Assembly: GCA_905234495.1 (NCBI GenBank)
Contig: CAJOHE010000001.1
Coordinates: forward strand, 62,001-126,000
DNA: 64,000 bases
Source of the DNA: an uncultured Eubacterium sp.
Lineage (GTDB): Bacteria; Bacillota; Clostridia; Oscillospirales; Acutalibacteraceae
Reading direction: 5' to 3'
Positions 14,574 to 23,276 of the stretch are shown here, piece after piece; within the stretch, counting starts at the first letter, position 1; each line of letters begins with the position of its first letter. The notes under the pieces were generated by a model. That model was given only the letters and a program-made list of their open reading frames with translations. It made no database searches and was not told where the DNA came from. The translations under genes were made by a program, and so were the position numbers.

Positions 14574-16145
14574 ATGGCAAAGCTTACGGGCAGGGAGTCG
14601 CTCGGCATTGAGTTTGGCTCTACAAGAATAAAGGCTGTACTGATTGACAGCGACTTTAATCCGATTGCAAGCGGTTCCCACGACTGGGAAAACAGGCTTG
14701 AAAACGGAATCTGGACATATCATAACGAGGATATATGGGAAGGACTGCAGGACGCCTACGCAAACCTTAACAAGGACGTTGAGGCTAAATTCGGCGAAAA
14801 GATAAAGACTCTTGCATCAATAGGCTTTTCGGCTATGATGCACGGCTACCTTCCGTTTGATAAGAACGGAAATCAGCTTGCCGAGTTCAGAACATGGCGA
14901 AACACGATAACGGGCGAAGCGGCTGCAAAGCTTTCCGACCTATTTGATTTTAACATTCCTCAGAGGTGGAGTATCGCTCATCTGTATCAGGCGATTGTGA
15001 ACGGTGAGGAGCACGTTAAGGATATTGATTTTCTTACGACACTGGAGGGATATGTTCACTGGAAGCTCAGCGGTGAAAAGGTAATCGGTGTGGGCGAGGC
15101 TTCGGGAATGTTCCCGGTAGACAGCGACACGAATGATTATAATGCAGAGATGCTTGAGAAATTCGCCGCACTTGACGAGGTTAAGAAATACGGCTGGAAC
15201 ATAAAGGATATTCTTCCGAAATCGCTTGTTGCAGGCGAGAACGCAGGATATCTCACCGAAGAGGGCGCAAAGCTTCTTGACGTGAGCGGAAATCTTGAGC
15301 CGGGAATTCCTATGTGTCCGCCCGAGGGCGACGCGGGAACAGGAATGGTAGCAACAAACAGCGTTACCGTCAGAACGGGTAACGTATCGGCGGGAACATC
15401 AATCTTTGCAATGATTGTTCTTGATAAGATGCTTTCAAAGATGTATGAAGAGATTGATATGGTCACCACGCCCGCAGGAAAGCCCGTAGCGATGGTTCAC
15501 TGCAACAACTGCTGCACCGACCTTGATTATTGGGTAAAGCTCTTTATCGAGTTCTCAGCGCTTGCAGGAACAAACCTCACTAAACCACAGGTTTACGATA
15601 TGCTTTATAACGAGGCTATGAAGTCTGATAAAGACGGCGGCGGACTTGTTTCATACAACTATTTCTCGAGCGAGCCCGTCACAAAGCTTGACGGCGGCAG
15701 ACCGATGTTTATAAGAAGCGAAGGCGCCAAAATGAGCCTTGCAAACTTTATGAGGACTCAGGTTTATTCTACCTTTGCAACACTTAAAATCGGTATGGAA
15801 ATACTTGAAAAAGAAAACGTTTCGATTGATAAGCTCACAGGACACGGCGGTCTATTCAAAACGCCGATTGTCGGTCAGACGCTAATGGCAGGTGCGTTTA
15901 ATACGCCGATAACCGTTATGGAAACGGCTGGCGAAGGCGGCGCGTGGGGAATTGCAGTGCTTGCCGCATATTCGGTCTATGAGGGCTCTGAAAGCCTTGA
16001 CGAATACCTTGATAAGAAAGTATTTGCAAGCTGCAAGAGCGTAACCGTTCAGCCCGACGCTGAGGACAGTAAGGGCTTTGAGGAATATATGAAGCTTTAC
16101 AAAAAAGGACTTGCGGTTGAAAAATCTGCAACAGATAATATTTAA
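14574..16145 (+). CDS. FGGY-family kinase, probable L-ribulokinase
   Basis: Phosphorylates a ketopentose at the second step of L-arabinose use. It has 523 residues and two actin-like ATPase halves. The phosphate loops are GIEFGSTRIKAVLID at the N-terminus and RTGNVSAGTS in the middle, with an adenosine-type block GHGGLFKTPIVGQ later. It does not look like classical AraB and is closer to xylulokinase-like FGGY proteins. The ribulokinase role is inferred from its place directly before araA and araD (11 bases to araA). A substrate other than L-ribulose remains possible. Confidence 0.82.
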   Translation: MAKLTGRESLGIEFGSTRIKAVLIDSDFNPIASGSHDWENRLENGIWTYHNEDIWEGLQDAYANLNKDVEAKFGEKIKTLASIGFSAMMHGYLPFDKNGNQLAEFRTWRNTITGEAAAKLSDLFDFNIPQRWSIAHLYQAIVNGEEHVKDIDFLTTLEGYVHWKLSGEKVIGVGEASGMFPVDSDTNDYNAEMLEKFAALDEVKKYGWNIKDILPKSLVAGENAGYLTEEGAKLLDVSGNLEPGIPMCPPEGDAGTGMVATNSVTVRTGNVSAGTSIFAMIVLDKMLSKMYEEIDMVTTPAGKPVAMVHCNNCCTDLDYWVKLFIEFSALAGTNLTKPQVYDMLYNEAMKSDKDGGGLVSYNYFSSEPVTKLDGGRPMFIRSEGAKMSLANFMRTQVYSTFATLKIGMEILEKENVSIDKLTGHGGLFKTPIVGQTLMAGAFNTPITVMETAGEGGAWGIAVLAAYSVYEGSESLDEYLDKKVFASCKSVTVQPDAEDSKGFEEYMKLYKKGLAVEKSATDNI

Positions 16146-16156
16146 GGAGAAAGATT

Positions 16157-17629
16157 ATGGCTATTAAAGATTATGAATTCTGGTACATTGTTGGAACACA
16201 GCATCTCTACGGCGAAGAGATATTTGTTGATATCGACTCTCATTCGGCTGAAATGGCTGCAGAGTGGACTGCAAAGCTTCCGTGCAAGGTTGTGGCAAAG
16301 CCCTGCGTCAAGACTGCTCAGGAAATTCTTGACGTTATGAGAGCCGCTAACAACGACCCGAAATGTGCAGGCGTTATCACATGGATGCACACCTTCTCAC
16401 CGTCGAAAATCTGGATTGCAGGTCTCAAATCGCTTGAAAAGCCCTATCTTCACGTTAATACGCAGTATAACCGCGATATTCCGTGGGGCGAGATTGATAT
16501 GGACTTTATGAATCTTAATCAGTCCGCACACGGCGACAGGGAACACGGCTATATTCACGCGAGAATGAGAAAGGCTGTTAAGGTTATCGCAGGATACTGG
16601 AAGGACGAGGAATTCCAGAGAAAGATGAGCGTATGGATGCGCGCGGCTGTCGGCGCAGTTGAGTCGAGAAAGCTTCGCGTTATGCGTATTTCCGACAATA
16701 TGAGAAACGTTGCAGTTACCGACGGCGACAAGATTGAGGCTCAGATTAAGCTCGGATGGCAGGTCGACCATTACGGCGTAGGCGATATTATAAGATGCGT
16801 TGAAGGCGTTACAGAGGCTGAGATTGACGAGCAGATGAAGGTCTATGCCGACAACTACGAAATGGACACCGATAATATTGAATCCGTTCGCTATCAGGCG
16901 AGGGAAGAGGTCGCAATCAAAAAATACCTCGATGAAAAGAATTACGGCGCATTCCATACAAACTTTGAGGATTTACAGCAGCTCAGACAGCTTCCCGGTC
17001 TTGCTTGTCAGGACTTAATGCGCCAGGGCTACGGCTTCGGCGCAGAGGGCGACTGGAAGGTTGCCGCGATGACAAGACTTATGAAGTTTATGGCAGAGGG
17101 TATGGACGGCGGCACCGCGTTTATGGAGGACTATACATATCACTTTGAACCGGGTAATGAAATGCTTCTCGGCTCGCATATGCTTGAAGTTTGTCCTACT
17201 CTTGCTGCAACAAAGCCGAAGATTCAGGTTCATCCTCTCGGCATCGGCGACAGGGAAGACCCTGCAAGACTTGTTTTCAAGGCGCAAACAGGCGACGCTA
17301 TTGTTGTTACTCTCGTTGATATGGGCGACAGACTCAGAATGATTGTAAATGACGTTGAGTGCAAGGAACAGGTAAACGATATGCCGAAGCTTCCTGTTGC
17401 GGGCGTATTATGGAAGCCCCTTCCGTGTCTTCAGACATCTGCTGAGGCGTGGATTTATGCAGGCGGCGCGCATCACTCGGTACTTTCCTACAGCCTTACG
17501 GCAGAACATATGCGCGACTTTGCCGAGATTATGGGCATCGAATTCATCCATATCAATAAAGATACTGAGATTAATTCATTCAAAAAAGAGCTTTTCTATA
17601 ACGACGTGGCTTACAAGCTCGGTATGTGA
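16157..17629 (+). CDS. araA: L-arabinose isomerase
   Basis: Interconverts L-arabinose and L-ribulose in the cytoplasm. The 490-residue length fits the family. The metal-site segments are present: [14 protein letters not shown] and GSHMLEVCP (Glu ligands), [16 protein letters not shown] (His ligand) and a C-terminal [26 protein letters not shown] is a conserved N-terminal block. A strong AAGGAGAAAG ribosome-binding site precedes the ATG. The stop codon sits 9 bases before the araD ATG. No AraR-type regulator gene or arabinose transporter lies in the window. Confidence 0.97.
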   Translation: MAIKDYEFWYIVGTQHLYGEEIFVDIDSHSAEMAAEWTAKLPCKVVAKPCVKTAQEILDVMRAANNDPKCAGVITWMHTFSPSKIWIAGLKSLEKPYLHVNTQYNRDIPWGEIDMDFMNLNQSAHGDREHGYIHARMRKAVKVIAGYWKDEEFQRKMSVWMRAAVGAVESRKLRVMRISDNMRNVAVTDGDKIEAQIKLGWQVDHYGVGDIIRCVEGVTEAEIDEQMKVYADNYEMDTDNIESVRYQAREEVAIKKYLDEKNYGAFHTNFEDLQQLRQLPGLACQDLMRQGYGFGAEGDWKVAAMTRLMKFMAEGMDGGTAFMEDYTYHFEPGNEMLLGSHMLEVCPTLAATKPKIQVHPLGIGDREDPARLVFKAQTGDAIVVTLVDMGDRLRMIVNDVECKEQVNDMPKLPVAGVLWKPLPCLQTSAEAWIYAGGAHHSVLSYSLTAEHMRDFAEIMGIEFIHINKDTEINSFKKELFYNDVAYKLGM

Positions 17630-17637
17630 GGTTTGAT

Positions 17638-18348
17638 ATGTTAGAAGATTTAAAACAAAGAGTATTTGAGGCGAATTTGCAGCTAGTTAAATATGACCTC
17701 GTTGTTCTGACGTGGGGAAACGTTTCCGCAATTGACAGGGAAAGAGGACTTGTTGTTATCAAGCCCTCGGGCGTTCCTTACAGTACTATGAAGGCAGAGG
17801 ATATGGTTGTGCTCGACCTCGACGGAAACAAGGTTGAAGGGGATTTAAACCCGTCTTCCGACACCCCGACACATCTTGAGCTTTACAGGAATTTCCCGTC
17901 AGTCGGCGGTATTGTTCACACCCACTCATCATGGGCGTGTTCATGGGCTCAGGCAGGAAGGGATATTCCTGCATATGGCACAACTCACGCAGACTTTGCA
18001 AACGGCTGCGTTCCGTGCGCAAGGGGACTTACCGAGGATGAGGTCAACGGCGAATACGAGCTGAACACCGGCAAGGTTATCGTTGAGGAATTTATTAAGA
18101 GAGAGATTTCGCCCGATGAATGTCCCGCTGTTCTCGTTCACCGACACGGTCCGTTTACATGGGGCAAGGACGAATTCAAGGCGGTTGAAAATGCGCTTAT
18201 TCTTGAAGAAGTTGCAAAAATGGCAACCCGCACGGAGCAGATTGCCTCAATGGATAAGAATTCCGACATAGGAATAGAACAGTATTTACTTGATAAGCAT
18301 TATCAGCGCAAGCACGGTAAAAATGCTTATTACGGACAAAACAAATAA
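17638..18348 (+). CDS. araD: L-ribulose-5-phosphate 4-epimerase
   Basis: Zinc class-II aldolase-like enzyme producing D-xylulose 5-phosphate, the entry to the pentose phosphate pathway. It has 236 residues from the ATG at 17638. An in-frame GTG at 17626 lies inside the GTGAGG ribosome-binding site and is not preferred. The zinc ligands are in [11 protein letters not shown] and [12 protein letters not shown]. Conserved [10 protein letters not shown] and [11 protein letters not shown] are seen in the N-terminal half. It closes the kinase-araA-araD set. A shared bidirectional terminator follows. Confidence 0.96.
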   Translation: MLEDLKQRVFEANLQLVKYDLVVLTWGNVSAIDRERGLVVIKPSGVPYSTMKAEDMVVLDLDGNKVEGDLNPSSDTPTHLELYRNFPSVGGIVHTHSSWACSWAQAGRDIPAYGTTHADFANGCVPCARGLTEDEVNGEYELNTGKVIVEEFIKREISPDECPAVLVHRHGPFTWGKDEFKAVENALILEEVAKMATRTEQIASMDKNSDIGIEQYLLDKHYQRKHGKNAYYGQNK

Positions 18349-18384
18349 TTAAAAGGGCTATCTTTTGATAGCCCTTAATTTTTT
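18346..18384. terminator. Bidirectional terminator between araD and the SDR gene
   Basis: AAGGGCTATC (18353-18362) and GATAGCCCTT (18367-18376) with a TTTT loop, flanked by A-rich sequence on one side and TTTTTTA on the other. It serves both convergent genes. Confidence 0.88.
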
Positions 18385-18387
18385 ATA

Positions 18388-19950
18388 TTATCTTTTGATG
18401 TCGTCCCACTTTACGCCGTCAACCTGGAAGAGGTCGTCGAACTTGTAAACGTTGTTCTCATCTTTGTTGTGACTCGGATACCAAACCTGTGCAAAGAACG
18501 GATTTGTTCTTGCGATATTGTCGTAATCCCAAGCCTTCTGAGGAACGTAGCACTCGGGGCACCAGTGACCGCCGAGGAGGATGAGGTTAGGTGAAGCCTC
18601 AAACTCAGCGCCGCAGTAGCCGCACTTCCATGTGAGCTTTGTAGCAAGGTCGCCCTTCTTCATCTTCTTGCTGAGACACTCGCCGCCGCGGAACTTAGCT
18701 GCCTGCTGCATATCTTCGATGTCAAGCTCTGATTCGGGCTTGCTCTCATCATAACCGTGGTCAAGCTTATAGTTTTCAGCGTCTGACGAATCCTTGTTGA
18801 ACTGACGGATTTCAAACTCGTCCCAGCTCTTCGGGATTGCTTCCCAGTCCTCATAAGAGCCGTAGTAAGCCGAAAGACGAACTTCATTCTTTGTCTTAAC
18901 CCAGTCAAGAGTACCGAAGTCCTTTGTCTGTGCAAGCTTTTTCATAAACGGCTTAGCTGCTGCTGCAACTGCTGATTTGGGAAGATAGCGCGGAATCTTG
19001 AAATAGAATTCAACTTGGTCTGCAAGACGGTTAAAGTATTCCTGAACGGGAAGGTTCTCACGGAAGTGAAGATACTCTTCAAGCTTGTCGCCGTCTGCAT
19101 AGAACTGACCGTGGAAATTCTTGAGAGTGAACCAGTTTGCATCAAAGAGCTTTTCGGGGCCTGCAAGACCGAGAGTGCCAAGAAGAAGCTGCTCAAACTC
19201 ATAGTTTGAAATTCTGTATTCCTTACCGGAACCGATGTTATAATAATGATTCCAGAAGTCTGCACCGAGGTTACCTGCAGCGTCTTCAAGTACGAGGTTG
19301 CACATAAGACGGCCCGAATCCTCAACGGTACACCATTCAAGTACGCCGTTAATCGGAACGTGGAACATAATGGGGTCCATATTCTTGAGAATGTTGGGAT
19401 AGAGGATACCTGACTGACGCATTACTACCCAGTTTTTGATGCCGCTTTCAACGAAAGTTCTCTCGGCGACTACCTTTGATACTGCATAGTGGTCATAGAT
19501 AGAAACCTTAATCGGGTCGCCGCAACGTCCCCAGTGGATGGGATAGTTTCTGCCGCCTGTCTCGGCAACAGTACCGATATAGCAAACCTTAACTGCATCG
19601 GGGTCGGGCTGTGCAAGAACTGCCTTGCAGATGTTTTCAGCCGCACCGATGTTTGTCTTCTGAGTTCTGTAGGGTTTCCAGTCAGCCGCAGGGGATACCA
19701 TACCGCCAACGTGAAGAACATAGTCTGCGCCTGTAATACCGTCAAGAAGCGAATCGTAATCTGTGAGGTCGCCCCATACGATTTTTACGTTTGGCTTTGC
19801 CATAAGTCCCTTTAACTTCTCTTCGTTCTTGGGGCTCTTACGGGCAAGAATTTTAATGTTGATTTCATTGGGATGCTTAACCATTTCCTGTACCGCAGCC
19901 CAGCCCATATTACCGGTACCGCCGGTAATGAATACGGTTTTCTTTGCCAT
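18388..19950 (-). CDS. NAD-dependent epimerase/dehydratase (SDR) with C-terminal zinc-binding tail
   Basis: 520-residue enzyme, much longer than a usual extended SDR (about 320). The N-terminal Rossmann fold has FITGGTGNMGWAAVQ and the downstream DYVLHVGG. The catalytic pair is in YDHYAVSKVVAE (YxxxK). The C-terminal segment from about residue 440 contains C443-x2-C446 and C464-x2-C467, like a rubredoxin or zinc ribbon, and ends in an acidic aromatic tail. The substrate is unknown; a nucleotide-sugar or sugar-acid substrate would fit the SDR class and the neighbouring pentose genes. AAGGAGG precedes the start, with a promoter about 45 bases upstream. Confidence 0.8.
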   Translation of the reverse strand: MAKKTVFITGGTGNMGWAAVQEMVKHPNEINIKILARKSPKNEEKLKGLMAKPNVKIVWGDLTDYDSLLDGITGADYVLHVGGMVSPAADWKPYRTQKTNIGAAENICKAVLAQPDPDAVKVCYIGTVAETGGRNYPIHWGRCGDPIKVSIYDHYAVSKVVAERTFVESGIKNWVVMRQSGILYPNILKNMDPIMFHVPINGVLEWCTVEDSGRLMCNLVLEDAAGNLGADFWNHYYNIGSGKEYRISNYEFEQLLLGTLGLAGPEKLFDANWFTLKNFHGQFYADGDKLEEYLHFRENLPVQEYFNRLADQVEFYFKIPRYLPKSAVAAAAKPFMKKLAQTKDFGTLDWVKTKNEVRLSAYYGSYEDWEAIPKSWDEFEIRQFNKDSSDAENYKLDHGYDESKPESELDIEDMQQAAKFRGGECLSKKMKKGDLATKLTWKCGYCGAEFEASPNLILLGGHWCPECYVPQKAWDYDNIARTNPFFAQVWYPSHNKDENNVYKFDDLFQVDGVKWDDIKR

Positions 19951-19992
19951 TATATTTCCTCCTTAATGCGCAAAAATATTTATAACATATAA

Positions 19993-20021
19993 ATTATAAA
20001 CTAATTATAAACAAAAAGCAA
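19993..20021 (-). promoter_or_regulatory. Predicted promoter of the SDR gene
   Basis: On the minus strand TTGCTT (20016-20021), a 17-bp spacer and perfect TATAAT (19993-19998). The surroundings are very AT-rich. Confidence 0.6.
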
Positions 20022-20099
20022 CTAAATACACAAAAAAATTTTATATAATCAAATAAATTTGTGCGTTTTGTTGTGTAAAATGGACAGACAAAATAGTTG

Positions 20100-20128
20100 T
20101 TGACTTATTATATTAATTGTAGTATTAT
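20100..20128 (+). promoter_or_regulatory. Promoter of the metK riboswitch transcript
   Basis: TTGACT (20100-20105), a 17-bp spacer and TATTAT (20123-20128), about 20 bases before the first base of the aptamer P1 stem. The same two hexamers and spacing drive the tRNA-Leu operon. Confidence 0.8.
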
Positions 20129-20147
20129 AGCTTTACAACAAAATAGG

Positions 20148-20239
20148 TTTATCAAGAGTGACTGAAGGACCGGCCTGATGATGTCACAGCAACCTGCAGA
20201 CGCAAGGTGCTAATACCGGCGGAATATCCGAGTGATGAA
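20148..20239 (+). ncRNA. SAM-I (S-box) riboswitch aptamer
   Basis: Matches the S-box consensus in order: ATCAAGAG, then CTGAAGGACCGGCCTGATGA, then CAGCAACCTGC, then AAGGTGCTAATACCGGC, then GTGATGAAA. P1 is formed by 20148-20154 and 20233-20239, with a G-U pair. CCGAGTG (20228-20234) overlaps the 3' strand of P1 and is exactly complementary to CACTCGG (20251-20257) in the terminator. This gives a clear switch: SAM keeps P1 and lets the terminator form, whereas without SAM the antiterminator forms and metK is read. The aptamer and terminator fill the 349-base gap before metK with the two flanking promoters. Confidence 0.95.
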
Positions 20240-20248
20240 ATAATGATG

Positions 20249-20272
20249 CACACTCGGGGAGTGTGTTTTTTT
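20249..20272 (+). terminator. Riboswitch-controlled terminator
   Basis: CACACTC (20249-20255), a GGG loop and GAGTGTG (20259-20265), then seven T (20266-20272). The 5' arm is shared with the antiterminator pairing. Confidence 0.92.
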
Positions 20273-20299
20273 ATTATGTATGAAAGTGAGGAATTAATT

Positions 20300-21478
20300 A
20301 TGTCTAGATTTCTTTTTACAAGCGAATCGGTAACAAAAGGACATCCCGATAAAATATGCGACCAGATTTCGGACGCAATACTTGACGCTATGCTTGAACA
20401 GGACCCAATGAGCAGAGTTGCCTGCGAGACAACCTGCACAACTGGTCAGGTTCTCGTTATGGGCGAAATAACTACCAAGGCTCAGGTAGACATTCCTGCA
20501 ATCGTAAGAAAGACCGTTTGCGACATCGGTTATGACGACGATAAGAAGGGCTTTAACGGCAACACCTGCGCGGTGCTCACAGCGCTTGACAAGCAGTCGC
20601 CGGATATTGCTATGGGCGTTGACAAGTCTTACGAGCTCAAAAACGCCGAAGAGGATGAATACAATCTCAACGGCGCAGGCGACCAGGGTATGATGTTTGG
20701 TTTTGCATGCGACGAAACTGCAGAACTTATGCCGCTTCCGATTAGCCTTGCGCATAAGCTTTCAAAGAAGCTTACTGAAGTAAGAGAAGACGGAACGCTT
20801 CCTTATCTTTATGCCGACGGCAAAACTCAGGTTACGGTTGAATACGTTGACGGCAAACCGAGCAAAGTCAAAACCGTTGTTGTTTCATCACAGCACAGCG
20901 CTGACGTAAGCCTTGAGCAGCTCAGAAGCGATATAATTGAAAAGGTTATTAAGGCAACCGTTCCTGCCGAGCTTATGGACGGGGACACAAACTTCTTTGT
21001 AAACCCGACCGGAAGATTCGTTATAGGCGGACCGAACGGCGACTCGGGACTTACGGGCAGAAAGATTATTGTTGATACATACGGCGGATATTCTCGCCAC
21101 GGCGGCGGTGCGTTCAGCGGCAAGGACCCGACAAAGGTTGACAGAAGCGCCGCATACGCTGCTCGCTGGGTTGCAAAGAATATCGTTGCCGCAGGTCTTG
21201 CTACTAAGTGCGAGGTTGAGCTTGCATACGCAATCGGCGTAGCAAAGCCCGTATCCGTTATGGTTGACACTTTCGGCACAGGCGTTAAGAGCGACGAGGA
21301 AATCAGCGAAATCGTCAACAAGGTATTTGATTTGAGGCCTTCTGCAATTATCGACAGACTTGACCTCAGAAAGCCGATTTATAAGAACGTTGCGGCCTAC
21401 GGTCATATGGGCAGGGAAGACCTCGGCGTTTCCTGGGAAAAGACCGATATGGTTGATGAAATCAAGAAATATATGTAA
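20300..21478 (+). CDS. metK: S-adenosylmethionine synthetase
   Basis: Makes SAM from methionine and ATP. It has 392 residues from the ATG at 20300 ([18 protein letters not shown]), preceded by GAGG. Longer in-frame starts would translate through the riboswitch terminator and are rejected. The signatures are [13 protein letters not shown] (ATP/metal), [10 protein letters not shown] and [19 protein letters not shown]. Expression is predicted to be shut by SAM through the S-box RNA, a direct product-feedback loop. It is monocistronic, with a terminator shared with proC. Confidence 0.98.
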   Translation: MSRFLFTSESVTKGHPDKICDQISDAILDAMLEQDPMSRVACETTCTTGQVLVMGEITTKAQVDIPAIVRKTVCDIGYDDDKKGFNGNTCAVLTALDKQSPDIAMGVDKSYELKNAEEDEYNLNGAGDQGMMFGFACDETAELMPLPISLAHKLSKKLTEVREDGTLPYLYADGKTQVTVEYVDGKPSKVKTVVVSSQHSADVSLEQLRSDIIEKVIKATVPAELMDGDTNFFVNPTGRFVIGGPNGDSGLTGRKIIVDTYGGYSRHGGGAFSGKDPTKVDRSAAYAARWVAKNIVAAGLATKCEVELAYAIGVAKPVSVMVDTFGTGVKSDEEISEIVNKVFDLRPSAIIDRLDLRKPIYKNVAAYGHMGREDLGVSWEKTDMVDEIKKYM

Positions 21479-21484
21479 AAGAAA

Positions 21485-21513
21485 AAGAGCAGGATTACCT
21501 GCTCTTAATTTTT
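21485..21513. terminator. Bidirectional terminator between metK and proC
   Basis: AAGAGCAGG (21485-21493), an ATTA loop and CCTGCTCTT (21498-21506), followed by AATTTTTT. A-rich flank on the other side for minus-strand reading. Confidence 0.88.
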
Positions 21514-22301
21514 TATAGCTTACTGTCTTTGTCTACCGAAGCCTGAACTGCGTTGTGTATTGCCTTATCAAAGCCGTCTTTCTGAAGGGAAAGCACGCCC
21601 TCAATCGTTGTGCCGCCCGGTGAGCAAACATTATCAATAAGCTTATACGGATGCTCATCCGACTCTAAAATCATCTTTGCGCTGCCGTAGACGGTCTGAG
21701 CGGCAATTCTGAGTGCCTCGTCCTTTTTAAGTCCGTTTTTGACGCCCGCTCTTGCAAGCTCATCAATGAACATATATGAAAACGCCGGGGCGCATCCGCC
21801 GATTACGCCGAAAACGGGGAAGTACTTTTCATCAAGTGAAATGAACTTTCCGATACAGTCGAGAAGGCTTTCAACGTCTTTGCAGTCGTCGGGCGTTACA
21901 AGCTCGTTAAAGCAGTATGCCGAAATAGCCTCGCCGACCTTTGCATTGATATTGGGCATAACTCTGACCGTTTTACAGTCCTTGCCGAGATTTTCTGCGA
22001 TATATTCAAGCGTTTTGCCTGCGCAGATTGAAATAAGCATTTTATCGTAGCTGATAATCGGGCTTATCTTACCGAGCACGTCTGCAAGGTTATTCGGCTT
22101 AATTGCAAGAAAGATGATATCGCTTTTCTTTACAACCTCAGCCTCGCTTATAACCTTCTTTACTGAATAATTTTTAACCGCGCTGTCAAGTGCCGGTTCG
22201 TAGCAGTCGTATGCGTAAATAGCGTTTGTACTGTCCTTTGAAGTTATTCCTTTGATAATTGCGGTTGCCATATTTCCGCAACCTATAAAACCTATATTCA
22301 T
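21513..22301 (-). CDS. proC: Pyrroline-5-carboxylate reductase
   Basis: Last step of proline synthesis, using NAD(P)H. At 262 residues it is typical in length. The N-terminal Rossmann loop is GFIGCGNMATAIIKG, with IIFLAIKPNNL and VRVMPNINAKVGE following. The C-terminal signature is NVCSPGGTTIEGV. GGGGTGATATT precedes the ATG. It lies downstream of spoIIID on the same strand but has its own predicted promoter overlapping the spoIIID end. Confidence 0.96.
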   Translation of the reverse strand: MNIGFIGCGNMATAIIKGITSKDSTNAIYAYDCYEPALDSAVKNYSVKKVISEAEVVKKSDIIFLAIKPNNLADVLGKISPIISYDKMLISICAGKTLEYIAENLGKDCKTVRVMPNINAKVGEAISAYCFNELVTPDDCKDVESLLDCIGKFISLDEKYFPVFGVIGGCAPAFSYMFIDELARAGVKNGLKKDEALRIAAQTVYGSAKMILESDEHPYKLIDNVCSPGGTTIEGVLSLQKDGFDKAIHNAVQASVDKDSKL

Positions 22302-22329
22302 AATATCACCCCGTGTTAATATTTATTTC

Positions 22330-22358
22330 ATACTATCACAGGGGGTGTTAAAAATCAA
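22330..22358 (-). promoter_or_regulatory. Predicted proC promoter
   Basis: On the minus strand TTGATT (22353-22358), a 17-bp spacer and TAGTAT (22330-22335). The -35 overlaps the spoIIID stop codon. A partly paired CACCCC/GGGGTG stem surrounds the -10 region. Confidence 0.5.
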
Positions 22359-22612
22359 GATTTTTTAATCTTTGAATACTTTTCTTTTGTGGCAAGTCCG
22401 CCTCTGATATGGCGCTGAGCCTTATTTCGCTCAAGCACCTCTTTGACCTCGCTGCAGAGCAGGGGATTGATTACCGAAAGCTTTTTGGTTACGTCGTTAT
22501 GTACGGTTGACTTGCTGATGCCGAAGACCGCAGCCGCCTGTCTTACGGTTGCGCCCGTCTGGACTATATAATGACCGAGCTCGATACATCTTTTTTCTAC
22601 ATTACCTATCAA
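22355..22612 (-). CDS. spoIIID: Sporulation regulator SpoIIID
   Basis: Small DNA-binding protein that tunes sigma-E genes and sigma-K onset in the mother cell. The 85 residues start at a TTG (MIGNVEKRCIELG), preceded by AGGTGA at suitable distance. The helix-turn-helix is GATVRQAAAVFGISKSTVHN, and the C-terminus is basic (RGGLATKEKYSKIKK), as in the family. The TTG start may limit its amount. A sigma-E-like promoter lies upstream. Confidence 0.95.
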   Translation of the reverse strand: MIGNVEKRCIELGHYIVQTGATVRQAAAVFGISKSTVHNDVTKKLSVINPLLCSEVKEVLERNKAQRHIRGGLATKEKYSKIKKS

Positions 22613-22632
22613 GTGATTTCACCTGCCTCGGT

Positions 22633-22658
22633 AATGTATATGATGACAAAATAATATT
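22633..22658 (-). promoter_or_regulatory. Possible sigma-E promoter for spoIIID
   Basis: On the minus strand AATATT (22653-22658), a 13-base spacer and ATACATT (22633-22639), resembling the sigma-E pattern of an ATATT-type -35 and CATACA-type -10. This is pattern matching only. Confidence 0.4.
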
Positions 22659-22666
22659 AAGAACAA

Positions 22667-22694
22667 AAAAACCGCAGCGATAATACTGCGGTTT
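22667..22694 (-). terminator. Terminator of the prs-membrane protein unit
   Basis: On the minus strand AAACCGCAG (22686-22694) and CTGCGGTTT (22669-22677) form a stem with an 8-base loop, followed by a T tract (complement of AAAAAA at 22665-22670). Confidence 0.88.
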
Positions 22695-22701
22695 AATTCA
22701 T

Positions 22702-23274
22702 TTATTCAGATGTTGTGTCTTCGCTCTGTTTCATATTCTGCAAAACGTCGGTAAGCGTTTTCTGATGAAGCTCTTCAACCTTGTTATAGGCGAGTGTGTC
22801 GCCGTTGTCGACCTCAACGTCGTCCTGAACGATGAGAGTCATCGTGAGCTTATCGCCTGAAACGGTAATCCTATAAACGTTTTCCTTGCTCGTGGTTTTA
22901 TTTACCATGCTGAGCTTATTTCCTTTGACCTCGTAATCCCAGTGGAACACTGCGGTGAGTACATACTGGTCACAGGTGCCGTCTTCATTGAAAACGTATG
23001 CTGAGAAGCCGGGGTTTGCGTCGCTTTCCCAGTTGCCGATAAGCTTGTCGTTATTTGCACCGAAAGCAGTATTGATAGCCTGAACGGGGGACTGTTCAGT
23101 CACGCCGCAGTAGATACCGCCGACGAGAATCACTATAACAGCAATTACCGCAACTATCATACCGGCTTTTTTGCCGACTGAAAGCTGAGAAAACTTGCTT
23201 TGCTTTTTGGTTTCTTTTGCAGGCGATGAATTTTCTTCGGGCTGCTGAAGGATATCATTATTATTCTCGGACAC
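22702..23274 (-). CDS. Membrane-anchored protein with lipocalin-like beta domain
   Basis: 190 residues of unknown function. The first 35 or so are acidic then basic and rich in Ser/Lys. One hydrophobic anchor follows (about 39-60, MIVAVIAVIVILVGGIYCGV). The extracytoplasmic part has alternating strands around LIGNWESD, FNEDGTCDQY and YEVKGNKLSM, similar in style to lipocalin-like DUF5640-type domains. The C-terminal tail is hydrophilic. It begins 2 bases after prs and shares its transcript and terminator, but a functional link to PRPP is not evident. Confidence 0.65.
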   Translation of the reverse strand: MSENNNDILQQPEENSSPAKETKKQSKFSQLSVGKKAGMIVAVIAVIVILVGGIYCGVTEQSPVQAINTAFGANNDKLIGNWESDANPGFSAYVFNEDGTCDQYVLTAVFHWDYEVKGNKLSMVNKTTSKENVYRITVSGDKLTMTLIVQDDVEVDNGDTLAYNKVEELHQKTLTDVLQNMKQSEDTTSE

Positions 23275-23276
23275 TT

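Noticed and set aside
20207..20299. Longer in-frame start for metK
   Set aside because: It would translate the riboswitch 3' part and terminator. The ATG at 20300 has a ribosome-binding site and the family N-terminus.
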